NCBI GenBank assembly: GCA_947258485.1
Contig: CAMYIS010000081.1
Coordinates: 1 to 34,410, forward strand
DNA: 34,410 nt
DNA from: an uncultured Woeseiaceae bacterium
GTDB lineage: Bacteria > Pseudomonadota > Gammaproteobacteria > Steroidobacterales > Woeseiaceae
Reading direction: 5' to 3'
Shown: piece by piece, positions 1-8,215 of the stretch
How positions within the stretch are numbered: position 1 is the stretch's first letter
How the letters are laid out: every line of letters begins with the position of its first letter
The notes under the pieces: model-generated
The model's input: the letters and a program-made list of their open reading frames with translations, nothing else
Databases searched by the model: none
Told to the model about the DNA's origin: nothing
Position numbers and translations under genes: made by a program

Positions 1-870
1 ACCGCCGGGCTGGCCCCGTAGCCGGTTGATTATGTCTAAATAGCAGAACAGATTTCGCCTGTCCATGCGTTGCAGCACAGATTGGTCGATTGCCACGCCG
101 ACGGCGCTGTCGCGCCCCGCACAAACGGCGATCGCAGCCAGTCTCACCTGCTGCGCGAGCCAGTTGAGAACGAAGGCCGGGTCCAGTTTGGCCCAGCGAG
201 CCGCAACCTCGACCGGCGATGCCCTTCCACGGCCAAGCGCATTAAGATCGCGTCCCATCGTCGCACTCGTTTCGAGGCTCTCGAGGGCCGCGATGGCCGA
301 TATCGGCGCACCACCGGCAACCCTGAGGGCTTCCGCCCACGCTGCGTCGGGACGCAGACGATTAAGCCACGCAAGTGCGTCGGCGTGGCCCGGTGGCACG
401 AATTCTATGCGCTGACAGCGGCTGAATATCGTCGCCGGCAGGCGCCCCACCCGGTCTGCGATCAGGATCAGCAGCGCGTCACCAGGCGGCTCCTCCAGGG
501 TTTTCAGCAGGCTGTTGGCCGCATTGTTGGTCATGGCATTGGCCGGATCTATCACGGCAACTTTGCCAGCGCCGGCATGGCTGGTCAGGCTTAGTTCGGC
601 GACAAGTTCCCGGACCTGCTCGATGCCAATGGCCCGCTTGTCCTCTGGCACCGATATCCAGCGCAAATCCGGATGTTCGGGAAGTTGCGGCGGATGCGAC
701 GGCAAAGCCGACTCAGGGAGAACGTGAAGCCGCTGACGCGCAATCCACACGGCCGCCGAGCGCTTGCCCACGCCGACGGGGCCGGCCAGCAGGACCGCGT
801 GAGGCAGACGCTTGTGCGTGATGCGGTCCTGCCAGGCTCTCGCGAATTCTTTATGCCAATTAATATCCAT
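1..870 (-). CDS. holB: DNA polymerase III delta' subunit (clamp loader), 3' end outside window
   Basis: Delta' is the stator subunit of the clamp loader that places the sliding clamp on primed DNA. The 290 codons visible run off the left edge, so the C-terminus is missing. Seen: a P-loop-like AGPVGVGK near residues 29-36, and the family-typical NAANSLLKTLEEPP followed by ATIFSRCQRIEF. The start ATG at 870 gives MDINWHKEFARAWQDRI, matching the usual HolB N-terminus, but the 24-bp spacer after tmk is very AT-rich and shows no clear Shine-Dalgarno. The four cysteines that form the zinc module in E. coli delta' (near residues 50-65) are absent; that stretch is proline-rich (about residues 51-67). 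It is last in the fab-pab-mltG-tmk-holB order, as in E. coli. The family call is secure. Confidence 0.93.
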   Translation of the reverse strand, partial: MDINWHKEFARAWQDRITHKRLPHAVLLAGPVGVGKRSAAVWIARQRLHVLPESALPSHPPQLPEHPDLRWISVPEDKRAIGIEQVRELVAELSLTSHAGAGKVAVIDPANAMTNNAANSLLKTLEEPPGDALLILIADRVGRLPATIFSRCQRIEFVPPGHADALAWLNRLRPDAAWAEALRVAGGAPISAIAALESLETSATMGRDLNALGRGRASPVEVAARWAKLDPAFVLNWLAQQVRLAAIAVCAGRDSAVGVAIDQSVLQRMDRRNLFCYLDIINRLRGQPGG

Positions 871-894
871 AAAACAATGCTTTATAGATCATAA

Positions 895-1365
895 TTAATG
901 TGAAACATCCAAAAGAAGTTGCTCGGCAAGGGTAGCGATGTCCGCTTTGACCTCATCGAGACTTCGCGTCGTGTCGATGATAACGAAGCGAGATGGCTCG
1001 TTGCTTGCGAGCTGCAGGTAGCATTCGCGAACGCGCTCAAAGAAGTCGTGGCGTTCCTGCTCGAAACGATCCGGCACGCTGCGATCGCCGGCGCGCTCCA
1101 TGCCGATTTCGACCGGCGCATCGAGCAGGATTGTCAAATCCGGCCACGCGTCGCCATGCACCCAGTCTGCCAGCACGTCGATGGTTTCCATCGGGATGCC
1201 GCGTCCGCCGCCCTGGTACGCGCGGCTCGAGTCGGTAAAACGGTCGCTGATGACCCAGGTGCCCGCATCGAGGGCCGGGATAATCACGTTGTTAACGTTG
1301 AGCGAGCGCGCGGCGAAGATCAGCAGCAATTCGGCAATTATTGTGATGAACTTGCCGCGCTCCAT
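895..1365 (-). CDS. tmk: Thymidylate kinase lacking its P-loop region (internal in-frame deletion)
   Basis: Thymidylate kinase phosphorylates dTMP to dTDP and is normally essential. This ORF has 156 residues against about 210 in the family. It opens normally with MERGKFITI, preceded by AAGGTGG at a good distance and one base after the mltG stop. It then jumps straight to IAELLLIFAARSLNV. The roughly 60 residues between, which normally hold the GxxGxGK(S/T) ATP-binding P-loop and the TREPGGT loop, are missing without loss of frame; the junction is at about 1336-1341. The remainder is conserved: SDRFTDSSRAYQGGGRGI (DR(Y/F/H) motif) and the lid PDRFEQE. As written the protein cannot bind ATP in the known way. 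Either the gene is broken, another tmk exists, or the sequence is misassembled. Identity is certain, integrity is not. Confidence 0.9.
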   Translation of the reverse strand: MERGKFITIIAELLLIFAARSLNVNNVIIPALDAGTWVISDRFTDSSRAYQGGGRGIPMETIDVLADWVHGDAWPDLTILLDAPVEIGMERAGDRSVPDRFEQERHDFFERVRECYLQLASNEPSRFVIIDTTRSLDEVKADIATLAEQLLLDVSH

Positions 1366-1366
1366 A

Positions 1367-2401
1367 TTAGCCACCTTGCTTTGGCCGCTGACGCAGACGG
1401 CGCAAATACGCCGCGACCGCGGCATCATGCTCGGCTTTGGTCTCAGAGAAGCTGTGGCTGCCGTCGGCGAGCCCCGTAGCAACGAAATAAAGCTCTTTGC
1501 CGGGCGCCGGATTCAACGCCGCGTGAATGGCTGCCCGCCCCGGCATCGCTATCGGTGTTGGAGGCAACCCCCTCCGCGTATACGTGTTGTAGGGCGTATC
1601 GGTTCGTAAATCGCGCCGCGTCAGGTTGCCATTGAATTGCGGGCCGAGGCCATAAATGACGGTTGGGTCGGTCTGCAGTCGCATGCGCTTTTCCAGTCGG
1701 CGCGCGAACACTCCGGCGATGCGCTGTCGCTCATCGGCACGCGCTGTCTCTTTCTCGACAATTGACGCCAGGATCAACGCCTCGTAGGGCGTCTTTGCCG
1801 GTGCCGAGTCATCACGCGCAGCCCATTCGTCGGCCAATACGGCTTGCATCAACGCGTACGCTTGCGCGAGCAGTTTCCGGTCCGTCGTATCGCGCGGAAA
1901 GCGATAGGTTTCCGGCAAAAACAGACCCTCCGGGTGTGCAACGTCTGCGCCGAGCTCGGACAGTAGTCCGGGCCAGTCCTCATCGGTCATGGAAGCTGAG
2001 ACGGCGTCGTTCGCGTGTAAAGCTGCGAGCAGGTCTCGGTTGTTCCATCCTTCGATGATCGTGAAGGAATACAGGCGCACAGCGCCACTCATGAATTGCT
2101 GCAGCAGGGATTTGGGCGTCGCCCCGGGCTCAATAAGGTAGTCTCCGGCTTGTATGGCGCTCGCGGCGCCGCTCCAACGTGCGTACAGGCGAAGCAACCG
2201 GTCGCTGTCGATGATGTCCTTATCGACCAGCTGCCGGGCAACGGCGCTGAAGGAACTCCCGCTGGGAATCTCGAATCCAACTCCGTTCGCCGGCACTGAA
2301 AGCTCGGTCACCATGAATCGATGCACCTGCAGGGCGCCGATACCGAACGATGCCAGGGCGACCGCGAGGATTATCGACAGACTGATGACGATGCGTTTCA
2401 T
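1367..2401 (-). CDS. mltG: Endolytic murein transglycosylase MltG (YceG)
   Basis: MltG cleaves nascent peptidoglycan strands within the chain and so sets glycan length; it sits in the inner membrane with a periplasmic catalytic domain. The 344-aa product has one N-terminal membrane segment (about residues 4-24), a LysM-like region (IPSGSSFSAVARQLV), and the catalytic signature LASIVEKET around residue 216, followed by LQTDPTVIYG and PTPIAMPGRAAI. All expected blocks are present. The ATG at 2401 overlaps the pabC stop as ATGA, so translation is probably coupled. A GTG three codons upstream (2410) is possible but lies inside pabC. It ends one base before the tmk start. Confidence 0.95.
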   Translation of the reverse strand: MKRIVISLSIILAVALASFGIGALQVHRFMVTELSVPANGVGFEIPSGSSFSAVARQLVDKDIIDSDRLLRLYARWSGAASAIQAGDYLIEPGATPKSLLQQFMSGAVRLYSFTIIEGWNNRDLLAALHANDAVSASMTDEDWPGLLSELGADVAHPEGLFLPETYRFPRDTTDRKLLAQAYALMQAVLADEWAARDDSAPAKTPYEALILASIVEKETARADERQRIAGVFARRLEKRMRLQTDPTVIYGLGPQFNGNLTRRDLRTDTPYNTYTRRGLPPTPIAMPGRAAIHAALNPAPGKELYFVATGLADGSHSFSETKAEHDAAVAAYLRRLRQRPKQGG

Positions 2402-3243
2402 AGGGCGCACTCTGCAACGCCCTTTTTTGCCATCATCGCCATGACATCTCTCGTAATGGGGTTTTGCTGCCAGACTTTTTCTCCGCAGCGCCGCACGGGG
2501 AGGATGCCGAACTGGCTGTTCGTCAGGAAAACTTCATCGCTCTGATAAAACTCGGCCTCCCCGACATCACGCATGTTCACGGCAATGCCGTTTTCGGCGA
2601 GTGTTTCCATCGTGTGTCGCCGCATGACGCCCTCGACTCCGCAACGATGCAGCGACGGCGTAATAATGGATTTGTTTGCGACAATAAACACGTTACTCAT
2701 GGTACCGCAGATGAGCTGCTCACTGGCGTCCAGGGTCAGGCCCTCGAAGGCTGAATGGGCAACGCATTCGGAACGGGCCAGGACTTGTTCCAGGCGATTG
2801 AGTGTCTTGAGACCCGCCGTAGCCGAGAACAGCGCCAGCCTTGTATCACACACCAGTGTTTCCACGCCGTCGCGGTAAAGTTTGGCCGCAACAGGCATGG
2901 TCGCGAATACACCGATGTAGGTTTTTGCGGCGGTCGGGTTCTCGCGCGCATAACCGCGCGCAGATATGCCGCAGCTGACAATGATTTTCGCGGCGCAATA
3001 GGCAGAAATCTCACCACTGTCTGTTACCGCCTTGTCGAGCTGTTTTCTCAAGGTCGGAACATCCGGCACGGCGATCTGTAGCCGCTCGCAGCCCATTACA
3101 AGGCGGTCTACGTGGTAGTTCCAAAGGCGTGGCTCACCGCTGCGGATGGCGATTGTCTCGAACAGCCCATCACCGTACTGAAACGCCCGGTCGTCGATAG
3201 AAACGACGTTGGCCGGCTCGCCATCGTGAAACCATCGACTCAT
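2398..3243 (-). CDS. pabC: Aminodeoxychorismate lyase
   Basis: PabC is a PLP enzyme of fold type IV that splits 4-amino-4-deoxychorismate into p-aminobenzoate and pyruvate for folate synthesis. The 281-aa product shows DDRAFQYGDGLFETI at residues 17-31, the PLP lysine in AGLKTLNRLEQVLA (Lys146), and the cofactor-binding segments GTMSNVFIV and GVEGVMRR. Its ATG overlaps the pabB stop (ATGA) and its own stop overlaps the mltG ATG, so pabB-pabC-mltG look translationally coupled. Branched-chain or D-amino-acid aminotransferases share the fold, but the adjacency to pabB favours PabC. Confidence 0.93.
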   Translation of the reverse strand: MSRWFHDGEPANVVSIDDRAFQYGDGLFETIAIRSGEPRLWNYHVDRLVMGCERLQIAVPDVPTLRKQLDKAVTDSGEISAYCAAKIIVSCGISARGYARENPTAAKTYIGVFATMPVAAKLYRDGVETLVCDTRLALFSATAGLKTLNRLEQVLARSECVAHSAFEGLTLDASEQLICGTMSNVFIVANKSIITPSLHRCGVEGVMRRHTMETLAENGIAVNMRDVGEAEFYQSDEVFLTNSQFGILPVRRCGEKVWQQNPITRDVMAMMAKKGVAECAL

Positions 3244-4586
3244 TGAGCCAGCGCCTTCAACATGCCCTTTGCTTTGGCACGGGTTTCCTCGAGCTCAGCC
3301 TCGGGATCCGAGTCGGCGACAATGCCGGCCCCGGCGCGAATCGTGAGTTCGTTACCCTGTTTGACCATAGTGCGAATCAGTATATTGAGGTCCAGACTAC
3401 CATCTCGATTGAGGTAGCCGAATGAGCCCGTATACGCGCCACGGGGCCCCTGCTCCAGTTCCGCAATAATTTCCATGCAGCGAACCTTGGGGCAACCGGT
3501 GATGGTTCCTCCCGGGAAAACCGCGGCAATAGCCTGCCCCGGCTTTACGTCGTCACGCAAGCGTCCTTTTATATTGGAGACAATATGATGAACATGTGCA
3601 TAACTTTCCAGCACCATCATCTCATCCACCTCTACGGACCCGGCGTCACAAACCCGCCCAAGGTCATTACGCTCCAGGTCGATGAGCATGACATGTTCTG
3701 CGAGTTCTTTGGGATGCGAAAATAACTCCGCGGACAGCGTGCTGTCATGGCTCTCATTCTCCGAGCGCGGCCGTGTGCCGGCGATGGGTCGCGTGGCGGC
3801 GATACCGTCCCTTATGCTCAACAAACGCTCGGGCGATGAAGAAATGACCTCTACGTTGTGCCAGCTAACTATGCCGGCAAACGGCGCCGGGTTGCTCTCA
3901 CAGAGCGACGCATAGATGTCGCTGCCGCTTACCTCGGCCGAAATCTCGGCCGACCATTGCCGCGACAAGTTTGCCTGGTAGATATCCCCGGCCGCGATGT
4001 AGTCCTGAGCCTCTAGTACGGCGTCGGTAAAAAAGTGCGGCTCTTCCTCGCGCACGGATTTGAGTATCCTGGTGGGCAATCCGGGCGGCTCGCGCAATCC
4101 CTCAACATCTTTTTCCAGCTGCGCGCGGTCTGCGTACTCGAGCGATTCGGTAACGAAATAGCAGTTGGATAGTTCGTGGTCGAAAATGAGCGCCGCGGGA
4201 CACCGCACCGCGAAGGCCACCGGCAGAACCGGGTCTTGCCGCAGTTGCAGGCCCGGCTCGATTTGTTCGGCAAGTTCGTAGCCGAGATAGAGAAACCAGC
4301 CGCCGCGAAACGGCAGATGATTGTCCTCGGATGGCACACGCTCGGTCGACCACCACAGATCAAGAGCGTCGAGAAATGAAGCACCGGCTGCTGCGCCATG
4401 GCCGCGCAGGTCACCGGATTGCGTTAGCTCGAGGGTGTCGCCAGGAGATGCAAACAGGATATCGAAGCGACCCAGCGCGTCACTGGTCGTAGTGCTTTGT
4501 AACAGGAAAGGGTAGCGCGACGGATATTCGCGATGCAGTTGCCGCAGATCGCCAGGACCCGCAATCCCGCTGAAAGATTCAATCAA
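3240..4586 (-). CDS. pabB: Aminodeoxychorismate synthase component I
   Basis: PabB uses ammonia from the PabA glutaminase to convert chorismate to 4-amino-4-deoxychorismate. The 448-aa product has the full chorismate-binding domain: GDIYQANLSRQW near residue 200, SSSPERLLSI, LIDLERNDLGRV, FPGGTITGCPKVRCMEII, and the C-terminal GAGIVADSDPEAELEET. The start is TTG at 4586, inside the fabF stop region (8-base overlap); no ATG or GTG fits near the expected N-terminus. The motif that is PIKGT in E. coli PabB reads PIAGT here (Ala269), as in anthranilate synthase TrpE. Neighbouring pabC, and no trp genes, favour PabB. No pabA lies in the window. Confidence 0.9.
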   Translation of the reverse strand: MIESFSGIAGPGDLRQLHREYPSRYPFLLQSTTTSDALGRFDILFASPGDTLELTQSGDLRGHGAAAGASFLDALDLWWSTERVPSEDNHLPFRGGWFLYLGYELAEQIEPGLQLRQDPVLPVAFAVRCPAALIFDHELSNCYFVTESLEYADRAQLEKDVEGLREPPGLPTRILKSVREEEPHFFTDAVLEAQDYIAAGDIYQANLSRQWSAEISAEVSGSDIYASLCESNPAPFAGIVSWHNVEVISSSPERLLSIRDGIAATRPIAGTRPRSENESHDSTLSAELFSHPKELAEHVMLIDLERNDLGRVCDAGSVEVDEMMVLESYAHVHHIVSNIKGRLRDDVKPGQAIAAVFPGGTITGCPKVRCMEIIAELEQGPRGAYTGSFGYLNRDGSLDLNILIRTMVKQGNELTIRAGAGIVADSDPEAELEETRAKAKGMLKALAQ

Positions 4587-5820
4587 GTGCGCGAAGTACC
4601 AGGCTTCCGTTTGTGCCGCCGAAACCGAAGGAATTAGAAATAGCGGTTCGAAGTTTCATGTCTCGCGCCTCGTTCGGCACATAGTCGAGGTCGCATTCCG
4701 GATCCTGGTTCTCCAGGTTAATCGTTGGAGGCACAACCTGGTTCTTGATGGCCAGTGCGCAGAAAATTGCTTCTGCCGCTCCGGCCGCGCCGAGCAGGTG
4801 ACCCGTGGTTGACTTCGTCGAACTCACGGCCAGGCTATTTGCGGCGTCGCCGAATGCTCGCTTGATACCGACAGTCTCACCGATATCGCCCGCGGGAGTA
4901 GATGTTCCGTGCGCATTCAGATAGTCGACGTCGGATGGATCGATGCCGGCGTCGCGCAACGCCGCCGTCATGCACTTGCGTGCTCCCTCGCCGTCGGCCG
5001 GCGGCAGCGTGATGTGATACGCATCGCCGCTCATGCCAAAACCAATCAGTTCGGCATAGATCTGTGCTCCGCGCGCTTTGGCATACTCGAGCTCTTCAAG
5101 CACGACACACCCGGCGCCGTTACTCAGCACAAAACCGTCGCGTCCGCTATCGAAAGGACGACTGGCTCGCGTTGGATCGTCGTTGCGCGTCGACATCGCC
5201 CGCGCGGAACAAAAACCGCCCATCGCGAGCGGCGTGGTCGCGAACTCCGAGCCACCGGCAAGCATGACCTCGGCATCGCCATGCTCGATACTGCGCGCCG
5301 CCAGGCCGATGCAGTGTGTCGATGTCGCGCAAGCCGTTACGATCGAAATGTTGGGACCGGTAATATGCTGCAGGATGCTGACCTGCCCCGACGTCATGTT
5401 AATGATGCTACCCGGGATAAAGAACGGCGACACCTTGCGAGGACCGCCTTCCAGCATCTTGTTGTGATTGTCTTCGATGTACTTGATGCCGCCGATGCCG
5501 GAGCCCATCGCGATACCGATCTTGTGGCCATTTGCCTCGGTAATCTCGAGACCCGCATCATCGATGGCGTTCATCGCCGCGGCTACGCCATAGTGAATAA
5601 ACGGGTCGTTCTTGCGCTGATCTTTCGGAGACAGGTAATCGTCAACAACAAAGTCTTTCACGATGCCAGCGATGCGGGTCGGATAAGCGCTCGTGTCGAA
5701 GTCTTCGACCAGCGAAATGCCGGATACCCCCTCGCAAACGCTTTTCCATGCGTCGTCCAGGCGACTGCCTACCGGCGAAATGATTCCCATACCGGTTATG
5801 ACGACACGTCGTTTGCTCAA
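4579..5820 (-). CDS. fabF: 3-oxoacyl-ACP synthase II
   Basis: FabF condenses malonyl-ACP with acyl-ACP in the elongation cycle and influences the content of unsaturated chains. The 413-aa product is complete and carries the Cys-His-His triad: TACATSTH (Cys164), NAHGTSTPAGD (His304) and KSTTGHLLGAAG (Lys336, His341). The N-terminus MSKRRVVITGMGIISPVG aligns with E. coli FabF. That fixes the start at a TTG (5820), with no in-frame ATG nearby and only a weak ribosome site. It follows acpP by 82 bp, in the usual acpP-fabF order. Confidence 0.97.
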   Translation of the reverse strand: MSKRRVVITGMGIISPVGSRLDDAWKSVCEGVSGISLVEDFDTSAYPTRIAGIVKDFVVDDYLSPKDQRKNDPFIHYGVAAAMNAIDDAGLEITEANGHKIGIAMGSGIGGIKYIEDNHNKMLEGGPRKVSPFFIPGSIINMTSGQVSILQHITGPNISIVTACATSTHCIGLAARSIEHGDAEVMLAGGSEFATTPLAMGGFCSARAMSTRNDDPTRASRPFDSGRDGFVLSNGAGCVVLEELEYAKARGAQIYAELIGFGMSGDAYHITLPPADGEGARKCMTAALRDAGIDPSDVDYLNAHGTSTPAGDIGETVGIKRAFGDAANSLAVSSTKSTTGHLLGAAGAAEAIFCALAIKNQVVPPTINLENQDPECDLDYVPNEARDMKLRTAISNSFGFGGTNGSLVLRALD

Positions 5821-5836
5821 TGATATGTCCGTTGTT

Positions 5837-5856
5837 GAACGGCAGGAATGCCGTTC
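5837..5856. repeat. Perfect hairpin between acpP and fabF
   Basis: Inverted repeat GAACGGCA / TGCCGTTC with a 4-base loop, in the 82-bp spacer between acpP and fabF. No T-run follows on either strand, so it is not a standard intrinsic terminator. It could stabilise the abundant acpP message or act as an RNA-processing site. The function is inferred; the structure is read from the sequence. Confidence 0.5.
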
Positions 5857-5902
5857 GGAACTGAAGAGAACGGGCGCAGCAACTGACGCCGCGCCTGCTT
5901 AC

Positions 5903-6145
5903 TTAACCGTCGCTTTGGCGAGCGGTTACGAAGTCAATTGCCTGCTGGACCGTGGTGATCTTCTCGGCTTCTTCGTCGGGGATTTCGGTCTCGAATTCTT
6001 CTTCGAGGGCCATTACCAGTTCGACGGTGTCGAGCGAATCTGCGCCAAGATCATCGACAAAGGAAGCATCGTTCGTCACCTCGTCTTCTTTAACCCCGAG
6101 TTGTTCGGCAACGATGCCCTTAACTTGTTCTTCAATACTGCTCAT
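5903..6145 (-). CDS. acpP: Acyl carrier protein
   Basis: AcpP carries growing acyl chains on a 4'-phosphopantetheine arm. The 80-aa acidic product begins [18 protein letters not shown] and has the modification site [18 protein letters not shown], where the Ser of DSL is the attachment residue. The ATG at 6145 is preceded by GGGAGAAG at about 8 bases; an upstream in-frame extension (MGEAIT) covers that ribosome site and is unlikely to be used. It lies between fabG and fabF. Its 267-bp upstream gap suggests a promoter of its own, as in E. coli. Confidence 0.98.
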   Translation of the reverse strand: MSSIEEQVKGIVAEQLGVKEDEVTNDASFVDDLGADSLDTVELVMALEEEFETEIPDEEAEKITTVQQAIDFVTARQSDG

Positions 6146-6412
6146 AGTGATTGCTTCTCCCAAGAAGACTCAAATTTCCTTTGCGGTGGACCCAAACCGC
6201 GGTATTACTCCGTCTGGATGGCCTTTGAAGGCCACTGGTACGGCGCTAAGACTGGTCCGTTTACACGACCAAAATAGCTGTAAGCTCTTGATATTTCAGA
6301 GTGCTACCCGGGCGTGGGTGGCTATTGTATGTGAATCATTGACGGCAATCTACACGCCCGGAACGATAATTTACGCCAGATCGAGCGTAGTGCGCGGCGG
6401 CTACCGCAACGC
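6146..6412 (-). promoter_or_regulatory. 267-bp fabG-acpP spacer with a 9-bp inverted repeat around a -10-like box
   Basis: No convincing gene is present. An exact inverted repeat, CCGGGCGTG at 6308-6316 and CACGCCCGG at 6353-6361, encloses 36 bp. On the minus strand that interval contains TACAAT (about 6327-6332), a candidate -10 box for acpP with only a weak -35 match (TAGATT, 17 bp upstream). A second short hairpin, TGGCCT/AGGCCA, lies near 6218-6233. The repeat could be an operator or an RNA fold. Assignment as the acpP promoter region rests on position and is tentative. Confidence 0.35.
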
Positions 6413-7168
6413 CTAGTCCATCACCATGCCGCCGTTGACGTGCAACGTTTCCCCGGTGATGTACGCGCCACCAGCCGATGCCAGGAACAGCACAGCATTC
6501 GCTATGTCTTCGCCCGCTCCCAGTCGACCCAGCGGCACCTGTGCCAGCATCGCACCGCGCTGCTCCTCCGACAGGACTTTGGTCATGTCTGTGTCAATAA
6601 AGCCCGGCGCAACGACGTTCACGGTGATCCCGCGGGATCCGATTTCCCGCGCCAGGGATTTCGAAAAGCCGATCATGCCGGACTTCGTTGCGGCGTAGTT
6701 CGCTTGTCCGGCATTACCCATTACAGCTATTACCGACGCGATGCTAATGATGCGTCCTTTTTTCGCTTTCATCATTCCCCGCAGGCAAGCCTTGCTCATG
6801 CGGTACAAACCGGTCAGATTGGTCGCCAGGACCTCGTCCCATTCCTCCTGCTTCATGCGCATGAGCAGGTTGTCGCGAGTGATGCCCGCATTGTTGACAA
6901 GGATCGTCGGGTTCCCCTCGTTGGCCTGCAGATCCTTCAGGGCCGCTTGTGCTGACTCCTCATCTGCAACATTGAGGACGATGCCGCGTCCCTTGTCGCC
7001 CAGCGCTTTTGAAATCCCGTCGGCGCCACCCTGGCTCGTTGCTGTCCCGATTACCGTGGCGCCGGCCGCGCCGAGAGACGCTGCAATGGCTGCGCCGATG
7101 CCGCGTGATGCACCGGTAACCAATGCGACTTCGCCGTCAAGGGCGTCCGTACTGAAGAGCTGGCTCAT
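6413..7168 (-). CDS. fabG: 3-oxoacyl-ACP reductase
   Basis: FabG is the NADPH-dependent ketoreductase of fatty-acid elongation, a short-chain dehydrogenase. The 251-aa product has the cofactor loop TGASRGIG (residues 18-25), NNAG (92-95), catalytic Ser145 in SIASVIAVMG, and Tyr158-x3-Lys162 in QANYAATKSG. PGFIDTDMTKVL follows, and the C-terminus GETLHVNGGMVMD is typical. The ATG at 7168 has AAGGA seven bases upstream. It lies 26 bp after fabD and is almost certainly cotranscribed with it. Confidence 0.97.
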   Translation of the reverse strand: MSQLFSTDALDGEVALVTGASRGIGAAIAASLGAAGATVIGTATSQGGADGISKALGDKGRGIVLNVADEESAQAALKDLQANEGNPTILVNNAGITRDNLLMRMKQEEWDEVLATNLTGLYRMSKACLRGMMKAKKGRIISIASVIAVMGNAGQANYAATKSGMIGFSKSLAREIGSRGITVNVVAPGFIDTDMTKVLSEEQRGAMLAQVPLGRLGAGEDIANAVLFLASAGGAYITGETLHVNGGMVMD

Positions 7169-7194
7169 GAATTATCCTTCGCTTTGGAATGTTC

Positions 7195-8121
7195 TCAGCC
7201 CTGCAATGCTTTTTGCAGGCTGTCATTGTTGTCGATAAAGCCGACTGGCGTGTTCTTGTCGATTCGGCGGACCAGGCCCGCCAGGACTTTGCCCGGTCCG
7301 CATTCAATGATTGAGGTTGCACCGCCTGTGATCATCGCCTGGACAGTCCGCACCCAAAGTACGGGGCTGTATACCTGCAAAGACAACTTGTTCTTTATGT
7401 CGGCAGCATCGGAGTAAGGTTCGGCAGTTGCGGCACTGATGACAGTAATCTCGGGCGCCTTGAAGTCCGTTGCGTCGAGAGTTTCCGCAAGGGATATGCC
7501 CGCGTCACGCATCAGCGATGAATGTGATGGCACGCTGACAGGCAGTACGATTGCCCGCCGGGCGCCATGCTCCTTCGCGTAGGCGACGGCCTGGTTAACC
7601 GCCGTCGCATGCCCCGCGATAACTACCTGGCCGGGCGAATTGAAATTCACGGGCTCCGCAATACCGATTGTCGAGGCCTCGTCACACAGGGAGACGATTG
7701 TTTCGTCATCCAGCCCGAGTACCGCGGCCATCGCACCGATTCCGACCGGTACCGCCTCCTGCATGAGCTCCGAGCGGCGTTTGACGACACCCATCGCATC
7801 CGCAAAGCCGACAGCACCGGCGCACACCAGCGCCGTGTACTCACCGAGGCTGTGCCCGGCCATTTGCGTCGGGAGCGACCCGCCAGCGGCCTGCCAGACG
7901 CGATAGGCGGCCGTGCCCGCGGCCAGCATCGCCGGCTGGGTTACGACGGTTTCGCCGAGTCGCTCGGCAGGACCGTCCTGAACCAGTTGCCAGAGGTCGT
8001 AGCCGAGAATCTCACTCGCTTCAGCGTAAGTTTCCTGCACGACCGGAAACTCCGTGGCGAGATCCGCCTGCATCCCCTGTGACTGGGACCCCTGCCCCGG
8101 AAAAACCATAGCGATTGTCAA
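7195..8121 (-). CDS. fabD: Malonyl-CoA:ACP transacylase
   Basis: FabD moves malonyl groups from CoA to ACP, supplying elongation. The product is 308 aa, close to the E. coli length of 309, with VFPGQGSQ at the N-terminus, the nucleophile in GHSLGEY (Ser91), His200 in PVSVPSHSSLM, and IIECGPGKVL near the end. The start is taken as TTG at 8121 (MTIAMVFPGQ). It has AGGGAG about six bases upstream and gives the family N-terminus; the ATG at 8109 would leave no room before the conserved motif. It is first in the fab cluster here: rpmF, plsX and fabH, which often precede fabD, are absent and a rhombosortase lies upstream instead. Confidence 0.96.
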   Translation of the reverse strand: MTIAMVFPGQGSQSQGMQADLATEFPVVQETYAEASEILGYDLWQLVQDGPAERLGETVVTQPAMLAAGTAAYRVWQAAGGSLPTQMAGHSLGEYTALVCAGAVGFADAMGVVKRRSELMQEAVPVGIGAMAAVLGLDDETIVSLCDEASTIGIAEPVNFNSPGQVVIAGHATAVNQAVAYAKEHGARRAIVLPVSVPSHSSLMRDAGISLAETLDATDFKAPEITVISAATAEPYSDAADIKNKLSLQVYSPVLWVRTVQAMITGGATSIIECGPGKVLAGLVRRIDKNTPVGFIDNNDSLQKALQG

Positions 8122-8179
8122 AACCGTCTCCCTTGGCTGGTCGTTAAGGCTGCAGCAACGCAAAGCAGCAGCGCCTGAG

Positions 8180-8215
8180 GTCGCGCATTATATAGATGCC
8201 GTGTGCCGGACTCTA
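8180..8215 (-). promoter_or_regulatory. Candidate fabD promoter with GC-rich discriminator
   Basis: On the minus strand a perfect TATAAT occurs at 8192-8187, followed directly by GCGCGA. The -35 match is poor (TAGAGT at 17 bp). It overlaps the rhombosortase stop codon and leaves a 5' leader of about 60 nt before fabD. A GC-rich discriminator after the -10 box is a known feature of stringently controlled promoters. Assignment is by pattern only. Confidence 0.4.

Noticed and set aside
4909-5823. 304-codon plus-strand ORF
   Set aside because: It is the antisense shadow of fabF, whose protein has full catalytic motifs; the long frame follows from GC-rich codon bias.
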